Positions 1 to 7,271 of a DNA stretch of 64,000 bases are shown one piece after another (within the stretch, counting starts at the first letter, position 1; the number at the start of each line of letters is the position of its first letter). The translations under genes were made by a program, and so were the position numbers. This stretch comes from a virus: positions 1 to 64,000 of IMG/VR virus record IMGVR_UViG_3300046715_000123. One strand, 5' to 3'. Below the pieces are notes generated by a model, which saw only the letters and a list, made by a program, of their open reading frames with translations, was not told where the DNA came from and ran no database searches.

Positions 1-199
1 CGTGCCGCGCCTCGAACGAGCCGGCCGGGGTGTACGCGGACCTCTGTGTAGCGCGCCTGGTGGTGGCGTTGCGGATGTAGTCGATCGCACCCTCGGCGCT
101 CTGCGACGAGTTGTACTCGCCGACCGGCTGCCACTGGCCGGGCTTGGCGTGGCACAGGGCGGCAATAGCGAAGTGATTGACACGGCCGTGGCGGATCAT
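1..199 (-). CDS. small phage protein, cut by left window edge
   Basis: This is the first 66 codons of a leftward gene that continues outside the window. Its ATG overlaps the stop of the antirepressor-like gene by four bases (196-199), so the two are probably translationally coupled. The visible product begins MIRHGRVNHFAIAALCH and has a Trp/Pro patch (QWQPVGEY) near residue 23. I do not recognise the family. It belongs to the leftward early operon that starts at the XRE gene ending at 1707. Confidence 0.6.
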   Translation of the reverse strand, partial: MIRHGRVNHFAIAALCHAKPGQWQPVGEYNSSQSAEGAIDYIRNATTRRATQRSAYTPAGSFEARH

Positions 200-1059
200 G
201 CGGCACCGCCGAGTTGGATGCGGTCCTGCACGGCGTAGTGGCGGGAGATCTCGGCCCAGGCCGTGTCGAAGAGGTCGATGTCCCGGTGCGTGTACACGGC
301 GACATCGCGGTGCACCCCGTGGATCGGGCGCTTGATCTTCTGCGGGTCCTTGCCGCCGTACCGAGCCCGGTACAGAGCGGCCACCGTCTTGCCGAGCCGT
401 GTCCGCGCCGACGGCACATCGGCCGCGGCTATCCGGCCGTCGAGGTACTCGTCGCACGTGATCGTGATGTCCGCCGGGTCCAACTCCGGTTCCTCGCCCA
501 GCATCCGGGCCGCGACGTGCCGGCTCAGGCTGCGGGCGTAGGAGGTGTTGCCGTCGATCCGGGCCAGTACCTCGATCGCCCGAAGCTGCGCCTCAGCCTC
601 GGCGGCCTTCTCGATCGCCGTCGCCTTCTGCTCCGGCGTCGCGATCTCCTCGACGTCCAGGAGGTACATGCGGACCTGCTTGGCGACGATCGACTCGGCG
701 AGCAGCTGGCCGACGTTGAGGATCGTCCGACGGTTGAAGACCGAGAGGCTTCGGACCTTGCTGGCCCCGTTTGCGGAGGACAGGTTGTCCCTCACAAACT
801 CGCGGAGCTCGTCGCCGCGGAGCACCTGCAGGCCGTTCTCGGTGAGCTCGTCTCGGTGGCGCTGGACGACTTTCTTGATGACGTCGTCGTGCACCTCGTA
901 GTACGAGGCGACACCGTCAGCGGTGGCGTGGATGCCATCCGGGAGCAGCGCCAGAGCCTTGACCTTGTCGAGCACGTCGACCCGGCCGGCGGTCTGCGCC
1001 CGCATCGTGCGGGACTCCGTGAGTACCAACTCACTGGGTTGATCTGGGACCATGGTCAT
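196..1059 (-). CDS. antirepressor/regulatory-like protein (287 aa)
   Basis: The ATG at 1059 is chosen over upstream codons because GGAG lies 8 bases before it; a second ATG follows two codons later. The N-terminal half contains a segment around VASYYEVHDDVIKKVVQRH followed by SVFNRRTILNVGQLL. This layout is seen in a Streptomyces family often loosely labelled Rha-like, antirepressor or 'restriction endonuclease' and found in integrated elements. The C-terminal half is charged and ends in a His/Asp-rich stretch. Its place behind the XRE and winged-helix genes, opposite the repressor, suggests a role in the lysis-lysogeny switch. That role is inferred, not shown by a catalytic motif. Confidence 0.7.
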   Translation of the reverse strand: MTMVPDQPSELVLTESRTMRAQTAGRVDVLDKVKALALLPDGIHATADGVASYYEVHDDVIKKVVQRHRDELTENGLQVLRGDELREFVRDNLSSANGASKVRSLSVFNRRTILNVGQLLAESIVAKQVRMYLLDVEEIATPEQKATAIEKAAEAEAQLRAIEVLARIDGNTSYARSLSRHVAARMLGEEPELDPADITITCDEYLDGRIAAADVPSARTRLGKTVAALYRARYGGKDPQKIKRPIHGVHRDVAVYTHRDIDLFDTAWAEISRHYAVQDRIQLGGAA

Positions 1060-1119
1060 CAGGTCCACTCCGGTTTCTCTCAGGGAACGATGGGTGGATC
1101 GCGCGGCGTGTGCCGCGGT

Positions 1120-1157
1120 GGCCCCGGCTGCCGGTGTGCGAACCGGCGGTTGGGGCC
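1120..1157 (-). terminator. intercistronic hairpin between early genes
   Basis: GGCCCC (1120-1125) pairs with GGGGCC (1152-1157), and GCCGGT (1130-1135) pairs with ACCGGC (1142-1147), leaving a 6-base loop. There is no T-run. It lies in the 107-base gap between the winged-helix gene and the antirepressor-like gene, so it may be an attenuator or an RNA-processing site. Confidence 0.45.
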
Positions 1158-1166
1158 TCATGCCGA

Positions 1167-1454
1167 CTAGGCGGCGGCGCGGGCCGGCTTGCGGCGGGGG
1201 CGACCGGCACGCGTGGGGGCGTTGCGGTGCATCGCGGCGATCTCGGCGAGGTCCGAGTCGGAGAACATCAGGACCCGGCTCATGCGGTGGTGGGGGAAGC
1301 CGCCGTGGTTGACGCCGTCGCGGAGCCAGCGCTGGCCGCGGAGGTCGTCTTCGCCTTCGGTGGCGAGTCCGAGCCTCACGGTGGCCTGCTTGACGTTGTA
1401 GAAGCCCTCGAGCTTGAGCGGCGTCTTGGTGGGGGGAGCTTTTCGGGTGGACAT
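1167..1454 (-). CDS. winged-helix/excisionase-like DNA-binding protein (95 aa)
   Basis: The start at 1454 has AGAGG five bases upstream and lies one base after the stop of the XRE gene. A longer reading frame upstream is ignored because it overlaps that gene. The segment FYNVKQATVRLGLATEG followed by WLRDGVNHGGFPHHRM resembles the short MerR/excisionase type of DNA-binding fold. The C-terminus is a basic Arg/Lys/Ala tail likely to contact DNA. It could be the recombination directionality factor for the integrase at 2756, or another switch regulator; the sequence does not decide. Confidence 0.6.
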   Translation of the reverse strand: MSTRKAPPTKTPLKLEGFYNVKQATVRLGLATEGEDDLRGQRWLRDGVNHGGFPHHRMSRVLMFSDSDLAEIAAMHRNAPTRAGRPRRKPARAAA

Positions 1455-1455
1455 G

Positions 1456-1707
1456 TCACCTCTTCTCGGGTGGATTCTCTGGGGGTGCGAGGAGCTGGGT
1501 GGAGTCGGCCAGTAGGCCGCAGGCTTCACGGAGCCGCTGGTAGGGACCTGGTCTCATGCGGGTGCGGTATCCGTTTTCGAGGTGGTTGAGGTAGCGCCGG
1601 CTTATGAGCGCTTTTCGAGCCATCTCGGCTGTGCTCAGCCCTGCCTGCTTGCGGAGCTTGCGGATTTCCGCCCCTTTCACCTGGTAGGTGGGAGGGGTTG
1701 CTTCCAT
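1456..1707 (-). CDS. XRE-family HTH regulator, Cro-like (83 aa)
   Basis: A single helix-turn-helix domain fills most of the protein: KGAEIRKLRKQAGLSTAEM and then ISRRYLNHLENGYRTR are the typical XRE helices. It is the first gene of the leftward early operon and diverges from the larger XRE-type repressor at 1906. Two copies of a 15-base repeat lie just upstream of its start (1712-1726 and 1755-1769), as expected for a promoter controlled by the opposing repressor or by this protein. The back-to-back layout suggests a Cro counterpart to the repressor. Confidence 0.85.
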   Translation of the reverse strand: MEATPPTYQVKGAEIRKLRKQAGLSTAEMARKALISRRYLNHLENGYRTRMRPGPYQRLREACGLLADSTQLLAPPENPPEKR

Positions 1708-1711
1708 GCGT

Positions 1712-1887
1712 AGAACCTAGCGGAAGTTGGCGGCTACGTCTAGCTGATGTTCGCAGAAGCTAGCGGAAGATCGCTACCCGACGGTAGGCGTTTCGAACGC
1801 ATGTCGCGGCGCAGGCGTGATCACTGTGCGCCTTTGCGCCACTACGTTCCGGACTCCTTTGGCCCGGTCCTAGCGGGTCCTAGCGGG
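1712..1887. promoter_or_regulatory. operator array with CTAGCGG cores between divergent XRE genes
   Basis: AGAACCTAGCGGAAG (1712-1726) recurs as AGAAGCTAGCGGAAG (1755-1769), with a weaker CTAGC core between them at 1740-1744. Two further CCTAGCGGG copies stand in tandem at 1869-1877 and 1879-1887, just before the rightward repressor gene. A separate inverted repeat, CTACC-CGAC-GGTAG, lies at 1774-1787. Such an array between a repressor and a Cro-like gene is what a lysogeny switch operator looks like. The promoters themselves are not obvious by eye. Confidence 0.7.
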
Positions 1888-1905
1888 TCCTGCGAAGATG
1901 TCGAC

Positions 1906-2322
1906 ATGACGACCCCCGACCTCGATCGCCTGGCGACGCTCGTACAGAAGCGACGCACCGAGCTACGACTCGGTATCGAGCCTGCCGCCAAGCTCGGCGG
2001 CATCTCCAAAGACACGTGGAAACGAGTCGAGGCGGGCCAGAAAGTCTGGGACCGCTCCTACGCCGGAATCGACGACGCCCTCCAATGGGCCACCGGCAGC
2101 TGCCTGCGCATCCTGGCCGGCGACGACCCCATCGTCAGCGAACCCATCCCCGACACCACAGACGTGAATGTGTCCGACGTCCCCAAGTCGGAACTCGCCC
2201 GGCTCGTTGGCGATGCCGTCCAGAGCGCAGCCATCGCCACGAAGGGGTCACTGACGGGCGACGAGATCGCGAAGCTGAACGAGCGCGTACTCCGAGAGCT
2301 CCACGAACGAGGCGTGATCTAG
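1906..2322 (+). CDS. XRE-type repressor, candidate prophage immunity repressor (138 aa)
   Basis: The ATG at 1906 is chosen because it follows the tandem CTAGCGG repeats, and the longer upstream frame has no support. The N-terminal part (LVQKRRTELRLGIEPAAKLGG, then KDTWKRVEAGQ) is a helix-turn-helix with the usual XRE spacing. The C-terminal 60 residues are acidic and helical (LARLVGDAVQSAAI, DEIAKLNERVLRELHERG), probably for dimerisation. No SOS-type peptidase Ser-Lys pair is visible, so induction would not be by LexA-like autocleavage. It is transcribed towards the integrase and opposite the Cro-like gene. Confidence 0.8.
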   Translation: MTTPDLDRLATLVQKRRTELRLGIEPAAKLGGISKDTWKRVEAGQKVWDRSYAGIDDALQWATGSCLRILAGDDPIVSEPIPDTTDVNVSDVPKSELARLVGDAVQSAAIATKGSLTGDEIAKLNERVLRELHERGVI

Positions 2323-2485
2323 GCGAAATTCAGCCGATCGGCGTACAACCTTTCCGCTTCACAGCTGTGTTCATACATTTCGTTGCATCACTTTGGTCCC
2401 CCGTGGTCCCAACAGACACGGAACGTGGCAGAGTCGTTACTACGCCTTGGGGGTTCCCCGTCCGCACCCAGAAGGGGGACCAGGT

Positions 2486-2680
2486 ATGCGGAGCACTCTG
2501 TCCATAGTCGATGTCGGCCCGAAGTTCGCAGGATGGGCCGGCCCAGCCAATGGGAGAATGATCTGTGTAGCGCCTCCCGAGATCCGCACGAGCGAGGAAG
2601 CGCAGCGCTCGATGCGCGAGATCGTGAAGCGTGTAGGAGGAGACTGTGAGGGATGCCGGGGCTGTTGGCTCGGCACCTGA
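2486..2680 (+). CDS. small protein of unknown function ahead of integrase (64 aa)
   Basis: An ATG at 2486 is preceded by AGGGGG with 8-base spacing. The product is MRSTLSIVDVGPKFAGWAG... and ends in a Cys-rich tail (CEGCRGCW), compatible with a half zinc site. It fills most of the 433-base gap between repressor and integrase and reads the same way, so it may be co-transcribed. I do not recognise a family. A small DNA-binding accessory such as an Xis is possible. Confidence 0.5.
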   Translation: MRSTLSIVDVGPKFAGWAGPANGRMICVAPPEIRTSEEAQRSMREIVKRVGGDCEGCRGCWLGT

Positions 2681-2755
2681 GCACGACGGTTGCGGGGTCC
2701 TGGCGGTAGGGGTACCTGCCGGACCGCCGCGCCCAGCAACACCCAAGGGGGTCCC

Positions 2756-4093
2756 ATGCCTTACGTGGAGGCGCGCGGCAACAGCATCCGCGTGAAGTGG
2801 TGGGGCGGCGAATACCGCCTCGACGCCGACGGCAAGCCGACGCGGAAGAAGAAGTACGAGAGCGCCTCAGGCCCAGAGCCGGGAGTCCCGTTCGAGGACG
2901 AAAACGAGGCGTACAACTACGGCCTCGACCGCGAGCACGAGGTCCGCCACGGCACCCACATCCCCCGCGCCAACGCCAAGACGCTGATGGAGGACTACTG
3001 CTGGCTGTGGCTGGAAGCCCAGGACCTCAGGGACACGTCCATCAGCCGGTACAAGTCCAGGCTGCGAGCCCGGATCATTCCCTACTGGGGAGAGCGGCCC
3101 GTCGGCGACATCACGACGTGGGAGTACGACGCCTGGAAGAAGAGCCTGCAGAAGGCGGCGGCAGCCGGCGAGATTGGCCACCACTACGTCGACCAGTTGC
3201 TCAGCCTGTTCAACCTGCTGATGACGGACGCCGTCGTCAAGTACAAGCTGCGCAACGAATCGCCCATCATCGTGCAGCGGCGCCGGGGGAAGTACCGCAA
3301 GAAGAAGCGTGAGATCAAGCGGCCGATGGAGATGGCCGTCCTCCACAAGCTGGCGACCAACGCGTACCACGTCTGGGGGTTCACCGGCTGGACCTACATG
3401 TGGACGCTCGGCTTCACCGGCATGCGCCCGCCCGGGGAAATGTGGGGTCTGCGCCGCGAGTTCACCTCGCCGACGTGGCCGGCCAGCGATCCGGACCAGG
3501 AGCAGCGGGAGGCGATGTTGGACCGCTACGGGCCGGACACGATGCCCGCCCTGCGGATCCAGTATCAGTCGCAGTACGAGGGCGGCGTGCGGTCTCAGGT
3601 CGGGCCGAAGTACGACTCGTACCGGACGCTCGTCGTGCCGCCGTTCCTGCACGAGATGCACGCTGCTCTGCTCGCCTCGCATGATTCGCCGTGGGTGTTC
3701 CCGGCCCTGGGGGGCGGCCAGATGGGGACCCAGTGGGGCAAGACCTACTGGCCGTACATTCGCGGAGGGTCCCCGCAGAGGTCGGCGCGCAAGGACTACA
3801 TGCGTCGCGAGATCCAGCCGGTCAAGGAGATGACGGGCAAGCGGATCTACCTGCTGCGGCACGGGCACCGCGAGTGGCTCGAGGAGGACGGGCATTCGCG
3901 GATCGCGATGGAGACCCGGATGGGGCACGAGGTGGCCGGTGTCGAGGGCCTCTACGCGAACCTGACGCCCTCTATGGAGCGGCGGATCGCTGACACGCTG
4001 GAGGAGCGGTGGGAGGCGTTCTGGGGGATGGGGGTGTGGTGGGCTCCGCCGTTTCCCATTAGTCTCCCAGAAGGGTCACCTGGCGAGGGATAG
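2756..4093 (+). CDS. int: tyrosine recombinase / phage integrase (445 aa)
   Basis: The ATG at 2756 follows AAGGGGG. Residues about 75-165 form the core-binding SAM-like domain (LMEDYCWLWLEAQDL...LLSLFNLLMTDAVV). The catalytic domain shows the box I arginine in GFTGMRPPGE (Arg224), a candidate lysine at 285, YLLRHGHREW (Arg368, His369), MGHE (His391) and the nucleophile in VEGLYANL (Tyr400). The first His of the usual HxxR motif is Tyr365 here. It should catalyse site-specific integration and excision between attP and a host attB. The candidate attP region lies directly downstream. Confidence 0.93.
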   Translation: MPYVEARGNSIRVKWWGGEYRLDADGKPTRKKKYESASGPEPGVPFEDENEAYNYGLDREHEVRHGTHIPRANAKTLMEDYCWLWLEAQDLRDTSISRYKSRLRARIIPYWGERPVGDITTWEYDAWKKSLQKAAAAGEIGHHYVDQLLSLFNLLMTDAVVKYKLRNESPIIVQRRRGKYRKKKREIKRPMEMAVLHKLATNAYHVWGFTGWTYMWTLGFTGMRPPGEMWGLRREFTSPTWPASDPDQEQREAMLDRYGPDTMPALRIQYQSQYEGGVRSQVGPKYDSYRTLVVPPFLHEMHAALLASHDSPWVFPALGGGQMGTQWGKTYWPYIRGGSPQRSARKDYMRREIQPVKEMTGKRIYLLRHGHREWLEEDGHSRIAMETRMGHEVAGVEGLYANLTPSMERRIADTLEERWEAFWGMGVWWAPPFPISLPEGSPGEG

Positions 4094-4331
4094 TCGCAGG
4101 TGAATGCGGGAATGAGGGGCGGTGCATCGGCATGGTGACCATGCTGCTGACGCTCTGACGGACGTGTCGTCTACCTGCAGTCCAGCGCTTTCACCTGCGG
4201 GCGGGCAATTCCCAGGTAGCGGAAGTGTGCGGAAGTTGGCCGAAGCGCGCAGTCGCTCCCCATGATCGTCTCCCATCTGTCTCCCATCCGCTTGGTCATC
4301 TGAACGCCACTGCGGTATGGATGCGTAGTAG
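4094..4331. other. candidate attP region downstream of integrase
   Basis: This stretch has no convincing ORF. It contains inverted copies of CGCAGGTGAA (4095-4104) and TTTCACCTGCG (4189-4199), a second inverted pair CTACCTG (4171-4177) and CAGGTAG (4213-4219), and three GTCTCCCA copies (one just inside the integrase 3' end near 4062, two near 4266-4280). Paired short repeats beside int are typical of integrase arm-type binding sites. No tRNA 3' end is recognisable, so the core crossover site cannot be placed. Confidence 0.35.
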
Positions 4332-4388
4332 AAGGGCTGGGGCCGGAGTCACCTTGGGGGCAGCCGATGGACTCCGGCCCCGGCCCTT
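4332..4388. terminator. strong stem-loop after integrase
   Basis: A 19-base stem with one G-T pair (4332-4350 with 4370-4388) encloses a 19-base loop. Stems this long and GC-rich usually end transcription in actinobacteria even without a T-run. It lies 240 bases after the integrase stop; from about 4390 to the XRE gene at 4758 I see no further gene. Confidence 0.65.
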
Positions 4389-4757
4389 CGTTCAACGCGT
4401 GCCCGGTACACCGATTATGGCCTGCCGGGGCCTTGCGTGCGGGAGTCCAGCACTGAAGCCGAGTGCCCGCGATGGTCCACCGGTCGGCCGTCGAAGGGGG
4501 TACTGCACGGCCGGGCGGTGAACCAATCGATGCCGCGGCGTTCAGGTGTCCGCGGCACCGAATCTTGTATGGGAACAACTGTTCGAGACGACGACTCTAC
4601 TCGCAGTCACCAGGCATATGCCAGTGCGCTGTCGCGTGTGACGCCTTCGTCTTCTCTACGGCGGGGGTGGGTCCGTCCGTCGCAGAACTTTCCATGATCG
4701 GAAGATGCCGCAAAACTGCTGCTGACATATGATCATGGTCGCTAAGAGGTTGGTCCC

Positions 4758-4988
4758 GTGCCAGCCGACCAGCCCCAGTGGGTTCTCGACGCCCGCCGAG
4801 CCGTCGGTGACCGCATCCGCGTGCGGAGACTGTGGCTCAACATGACCCAGGAATCGCTCGCCTTCACGAGCTGCCTGGACCGGTCGACGATCCAACGCAT
4901 GGAAGCCGGCCAGGAGATGAAACTCAGCCACCTGCTGCTCGTCGCCGAGGCGTTGCGTGTGCATGTGACCGACCTCCTTCACGGATGA
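4758..4988 (+). CDS. XRE-family HTH protein (76 aa)
   Basis: The GTG start at 4758 has AGAGG eight bases upstream. The whole protein is one XRE domain: VGDRIRVRRLWLNMTQESLA, then LDRSTIQRMEAGQEMKLSHLLLVAEAL, with the recognition helix in DRSTIQRME. It reads away from the integrase. It could control the nearby leftward Cys-rich genes or the GntR gene, but no operator match was found. Confidence 0.8.
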   Translation: MPADQPQWVLDARRAVGDRIRVRRLWLNMTQESLAFTSCLDRSTIQRMEAGQEMKLSHLLLVAEALRVHVTDLLHG

Positions 4989-4999
4989 CCGCAGGCGCC

Positions 5000-5013
5000 C
5001 GTGAGCGCTCACG
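5000..5013. promoter_or_regulatory. 14-base perfect palindrome CGTGAGCGCTCACG
   Basis: A perfect palindrome lies 11 bases after the XRE gene. The rest of the gap (4989-5256) holds no gene that I can support. It could be a protein-binding site, but no promoter elements are clear beside it. TGAGCGC/GCGCTCA is also frequent in the DUF2637 gene at 42263-43288. Confidence 0.35.
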
Positions 5014-5256
5014 CTTTGACTACAAGTCAGTGAACATGCGACTCAACTACCCCGACAAGGTTCACGACTCAACCGTCTACACATCATCCACACAATCGTC
5101 GCGTTGACAAATAGCTCAGCGCGACGCATTGACCAGGGGTTTCCTGAGAGGCAAGGCGGACGCCAGGTAAGTACCGCCGCTTCCGGAATGCCGCCTCGGC
5201 AATTTGTCAGACTCCAGCTGGTTGCCTCAGGCCACCGCGCATCCTCTGACTGCGGT

Positions 5257-5433
5257 TCAGTCCCGTTCCACGACCGGTGCGTGCACCTTGCGGCACACGC
5301 ATGCGCATCGTGTCAGCGGGCTCGCCGGCCCTGGCCCCGCCTTGAGGTCGATGTTGCCGTCGCAGTAGCCGCATTCGCCGAGGCTGCACGGCGGGCATAC
5401 GTCGTCGCGGCGGTCGGCTGGCGGGCTGGTCAT
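5257..5433 (-). CDS. small Cys-rich protein (58 aa)
   Basis: The ATG at 5433 follows GAGG with 6-base spacing and overlaps the stop of the upstream gene by four bases. The product has CPPCSLGECGYCDGN followed by CACVCRK, six or more cysteines that could bind one or two zinc ions. Such small zinc-ribbon proteins are common in Streptomyces phages. Function is unknown. Confidence 0.65.
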   Translation of the reverse strand: MTSPPADRRDDVCPPCSLGECGYCDGNIDLKAGPGPASPLTRCACVCRKVHAPVVERD

Positions 5434-5612
5434 AGGACGCCTCGGAGGCCGTGCGTGGTTTGGGCGGGGCAGACGTAGACGCCGCCGATGCCGACACCGG
5501 TTGGGGAGATTTTCTCGCCGATGCGGAGCGGCTGGTGGTCGTGGCTGCCGCAGGGGCAGCGGGGTTCGTCTGGGGGTGCACTCTCGGGCGCCCGATCCGT
5601 AGGCTCGGTCAC
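5430..5612 (-). CDS. small protein with CPCGSHDH motif (60 aa)
   Basis: A GTG start at 5612 follows GGAG with 7-base spacing. The product begins VTEPTDRAPES and contains PRCPCGSHDHQPLRIGEK, a possible metal-binding patch, then a Gly/Val-rich end. It is coupled to the next Cys-rich gene by an ATGA overlap. Its promoter must lie in 5613-5769, shared with the divergent GntR gene. Confidence 0.6.
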   Translation of the reverse strand: MTEPTDRAPESAPPDEPRCPCGSHDHQPLRIGEKISPTGVGIGGVYVCPAQTTHGLRGVL

Positions 5613-5744
5613 GTCGACGCTCCACTCCGTCGGCCACGCCCCCGGACCGTGCCATCGGTCGCGGGGGTTTTCTCTGTGCTGGTGACGATACCCCGGCAGG
5701 CTAGGGGGTATAGGTCGGCTGGGTCGACTCGTCTCGCGCGTCCG

Positions 5745-5760
5745 GCTAGGTCCACCTAGC
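5745..5760. promoter_or_regulatory. 16-base palindromic operator upstream of GntR gene
   Basis: GCTAGGT-CC-ACCTAGC is a perfect inverted repeat ending ten bases before the ATG of the GntR-type regulator. A related CCTAGGTGG sits just inside the gene. GntR regulators usually bind such palindromes and repress themselves, so this is a likely autoregulatory operator that also faces the leftward gene at 5612. Confidence 0.7.
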
Positions 5761-5769
5761 TTCGGGATC

Positions 5770-6015
5770 ATGAAGTGGGAGCCGGAGGTGCCTAGGTGGC
5801 GGCAGGTGTACGCGGTCCTGTCCGAGCGGATCATCGACGGCACCTACGCGCCTGGGGGCAGGCTTCCGTCAGCGATGGCGATCTGCGGCGAGTTCGGGAT
5901 CAGTCAGGTGACCGCGAAGCGTGTTCTGACGGAGCTACGGAGGGCGGGGCTGGCGGAGATGCAGGTTGGCATCGGGACGTTCGTCACCGAGCTACCGCAG
6001 TCACCCACTTCGTAG
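5770..6015 (+). CDS. GntR-family HTH regulator, KorSA-like (81 aa)
   Basis: The product is essentially only the GntR winged-helix domain: WRQVYAVLSERIIDGTYAPGGRLPS, then GEFGISQVTAKRVLTELRRAGL and GIGTFV. The large effector-binding domain of ordinary GntR proteins is absent. GntR-family Kor proteins (for example KorSA of pSAM2) control transfer and replication genes of Streptomyces mobile elements, which fits the conjugation-type genes at 37.8-45.2 kb. No good RBS precedes the ATG, so the mRNA may be nearly leaderless. Confidence 0.85.
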   Translation: MKWEPEVPRWRQVYAVLSERIIDGTYAPGGRLPSAMAICGEFGISQVTAKRVLTELRRAGLAEMQVGIGTFVTELPQSPTS

Positions 6016-6048
6016 CCCGCTGACAGACCCCGCGGCTAGGCTTTGACC

Positions 6049-6228
6049 ATGCCCCCCACTCCCCCGCCTGACGGTGTGCTGCGCACGGCTGCGGCCGTGA
6101 ACGCGGACATCCGTGCGCTGTGGCCGCACCCTCAGGTGCCGCTCACAGACGGGCAGCGGGCCGAGTACGGGCGGCTGATCGCGGAGTGGGCGGCGGCGGT
6201 CCGGGCCGAGGTCGTTGAGGCGGCGTGA
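6049..6228 (+). CDS. small hypothetical protein (59 aa)
   Basis: The ATG at 6049 is used; a TTG two codons earlier is possible. The product has a Pro-rich start (MPPTPPPDGVLR) and one amphipathic helix (DGQRAEYGRLIAEWAAAVRAEVVEA). It follows the GntR gene by 33 bases and is closed by a strong terminator, so the two probably form one unit. Function unknown. Confidence 0.6.
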   Translation: MPPTPPPDGVLRTAAAVNADIRALWPHPQVPLTDGQRAEYGRLIAEWAAAVRAEVVEAA

Positions 6229-6233
6229 CAGCG

Positions 6234-6268
6234 CGACGCCCCGCCTGAGGAAAGCAGGCGGGGCGTCG
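6234..6268. terminator. bidirectional terminator
   Basis: A perfect 14-base stem (6234-6247 with 6255-6268) with a 7-base loop lies between convergent genes, ending the GntR unit from the left and the leftward unit from the right. Confidence 0.85.
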
Positions 6269-6279
6269 TTCCTTCGTGC

Positions 6280-6498
6280 TCAGTGCTCGGCAGCCGAACT
6301 GACGGACGGGACGGGGCCGTATCGCAGCCGCAAGGCTTCCAGGGTGACGTCCAGGGCGCTGGCCATGGCGGTGCGCACGCCGCGGACGCTGCTCGCCGCC
6401 AACTCGGCGGCCAGGGCCTCCTCCTCTCGCTGGAGGCGCATGCGGTCCTGGTGTAGTTCCTTGAGGCGGGCCAGCTTCTCCGCGATCGTCTCGTCCAT
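6280..6498 (-). CDS. small coiled-coil protein (72 aa)
   Basis: The start ATG shares its last base with the stop of the upstream gene (TGATG). Residues 1-35 (IAEKLARLKELHQDRMRLQREEEALAAELAA) form a charged heptad coiled coil, and the C-terminal part is Ala/Leu-rich. It probably forms oligomers. No enzyme motif and no recognised family. Confidence 0.6.
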   Translation of the reverse strand: MDETIAEKLARLKELHQDRMRLQREEEALAAELAASSVRGVRTAMASALDVTLEALRLRYGPVPSVSSAAEH

Positions 6499-6980
6499 CA
6501 GGCATTCACCATCGCGGGCGGGGCGAAGTCCTCATGCCGGGAACCGCCCGCGCTGAAGACGTACAGGAAGATCGCGGCACCGTTGTGGTAAGTGAGGGTG
6601 GCGCCGTAGCGGATGGCGCCCGGGGTGTCACGGTCCTGGTAGCAGGCAACGCTGCTGGTCTCGTCGGCAGCGACGGACACGGCCAGGGCGGCTAGATACT
6701 TCTCCACCGCCGCCACGTCGAGCTTGTTGCCGCTGGCGGGGTCGGGGATGTCGAGGGCCGGGTGCGGCTTGCCAGTGACCGGCGGCGCGGGCTGGTCGTG
6801 GCGTTCTCCGTCGGCGAGCCGGCCCACGATCTGAACGTTGACGGGCACGCCGGCGCGGGTGGTGGCGATGACGCCGTGCGGAGAGCGGTCGAAGCCGGCC
6901 TCGCTGTAGGTGCGGGCGGTGAGGCGGCCGTCGCGGTTGATGGCGTCGGCCAGGAGGCGCTCGAAGCGGTCGGGGCGCAT
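6498..6980 (-). CDS. hypothetical protein (160 aa)
   Basis: The ATG at 6980 has AAAGG five bases upstream. The product starts MRPDRFERLLADAINRDGRL and contains IATTRAGVPVNVQIVG, then YGATLTYHNGAAIFLYVFSAGG. A mixed alpha/beta fold seems likely, but no family is recognised. It is the middle gene of a short leftward unit driven from the promoter at 7243-7271, with a hairpin between it and the zinc-ribbon gene. Confidence 0.6.
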   Translation of the reverse strand: MRPDRFERLLADAINRDGRLTARTYSEAGFDRSPHGVIATTRAGVPVNVQIVGRLADGERHDQPAPPVTGKPHPALDIPDPASGNKLDVAAVEKYLAALAVSVAADETSSVACYQDRDTPGAIRYGATLTYHNGAAIFLYVFSAGGSRHEDFAPPAMVNA

Positions 6981-7017
6981 GGGGGCCTTTCTGGGGTGGG
7001 CGGGTAGCGTGGGGCTG

Positions 7018-7052
7018 GTGGCCCCCACCCAATTCACCTGGGTGGGGGCCAC
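7018..7052 (-). terminator. stem-loop between small leftward genes
   Basis: A perfect 14-base stem (7018-7031 with 7039-7052) and a 7-base loop follow the stop of the 44-codon zinc-ribbon gene by four bases. It may attenuate expression of the two genes below. Confidence 0.7.
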
Positions 7053-7056
7053 GCCG

Positions 7057-7191
7057 TTAGATGCGGACCGTGCTCTTGCCGCTGCCGGAGCACTTGGCTC
7101 GGCTTCCGGCCGCCTGGTGCGGCGGGCAGTCCTTGCCCACCGGGGCGCCCACCAGGGCTCCGCAGACACGGCATGCGCTCTTCGGCGCCAT
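7057..7191 (-). CDS. 44-residue zinc-ribbon-like protein
   Basis: A short gene with ATG at 7191 preceded by GAGGG at 5-base spacing. The product MAPKSACRVCGALVG... carries CRVC and later CPPH and KCSG, an arrangement able to hold one zinc ion, and ends in a basic tail. It is the first gene after a well-formed promoter with direct repeats. It may be a small DNA- or RNA-binding protein; no family name can be given. Confidence 0.6.
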   Translation of the reverse strand: MAPKSACRVCGALVGAPVGKDCPPHQAAGSRAKCSGSGKSTVRI

Positions 7192-7242
7192 ACCAACCCT
7201 CTTTTCTCTTGTCGGGCGGGCAGGGCGCCCGCCGTCAAGACC

Positions 7243-7271
7243 AGTATACCAAGCCGGTTGGGGTACACCAA
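7243..7271 (-). promoter_or_regulatory. sigma-70-type promoter for leftward genes
   Basis: Read on the minus strand, TTGGTG (7271-7266) and TATACT (7248-7243) are separated by 17 bases. This is a good match to a vegetative HrdB-type promoter. The first gene downstream starts at 7191, about 45 bases from the expected start point. Confidence 0.65.

Noticed and set aside
4389-4757. Genes or a tRNA in the gap after the integrase
   Set aside because: ORFs here are short with no RBS or family pattern, and no cloverleaf could be drawn by eye.
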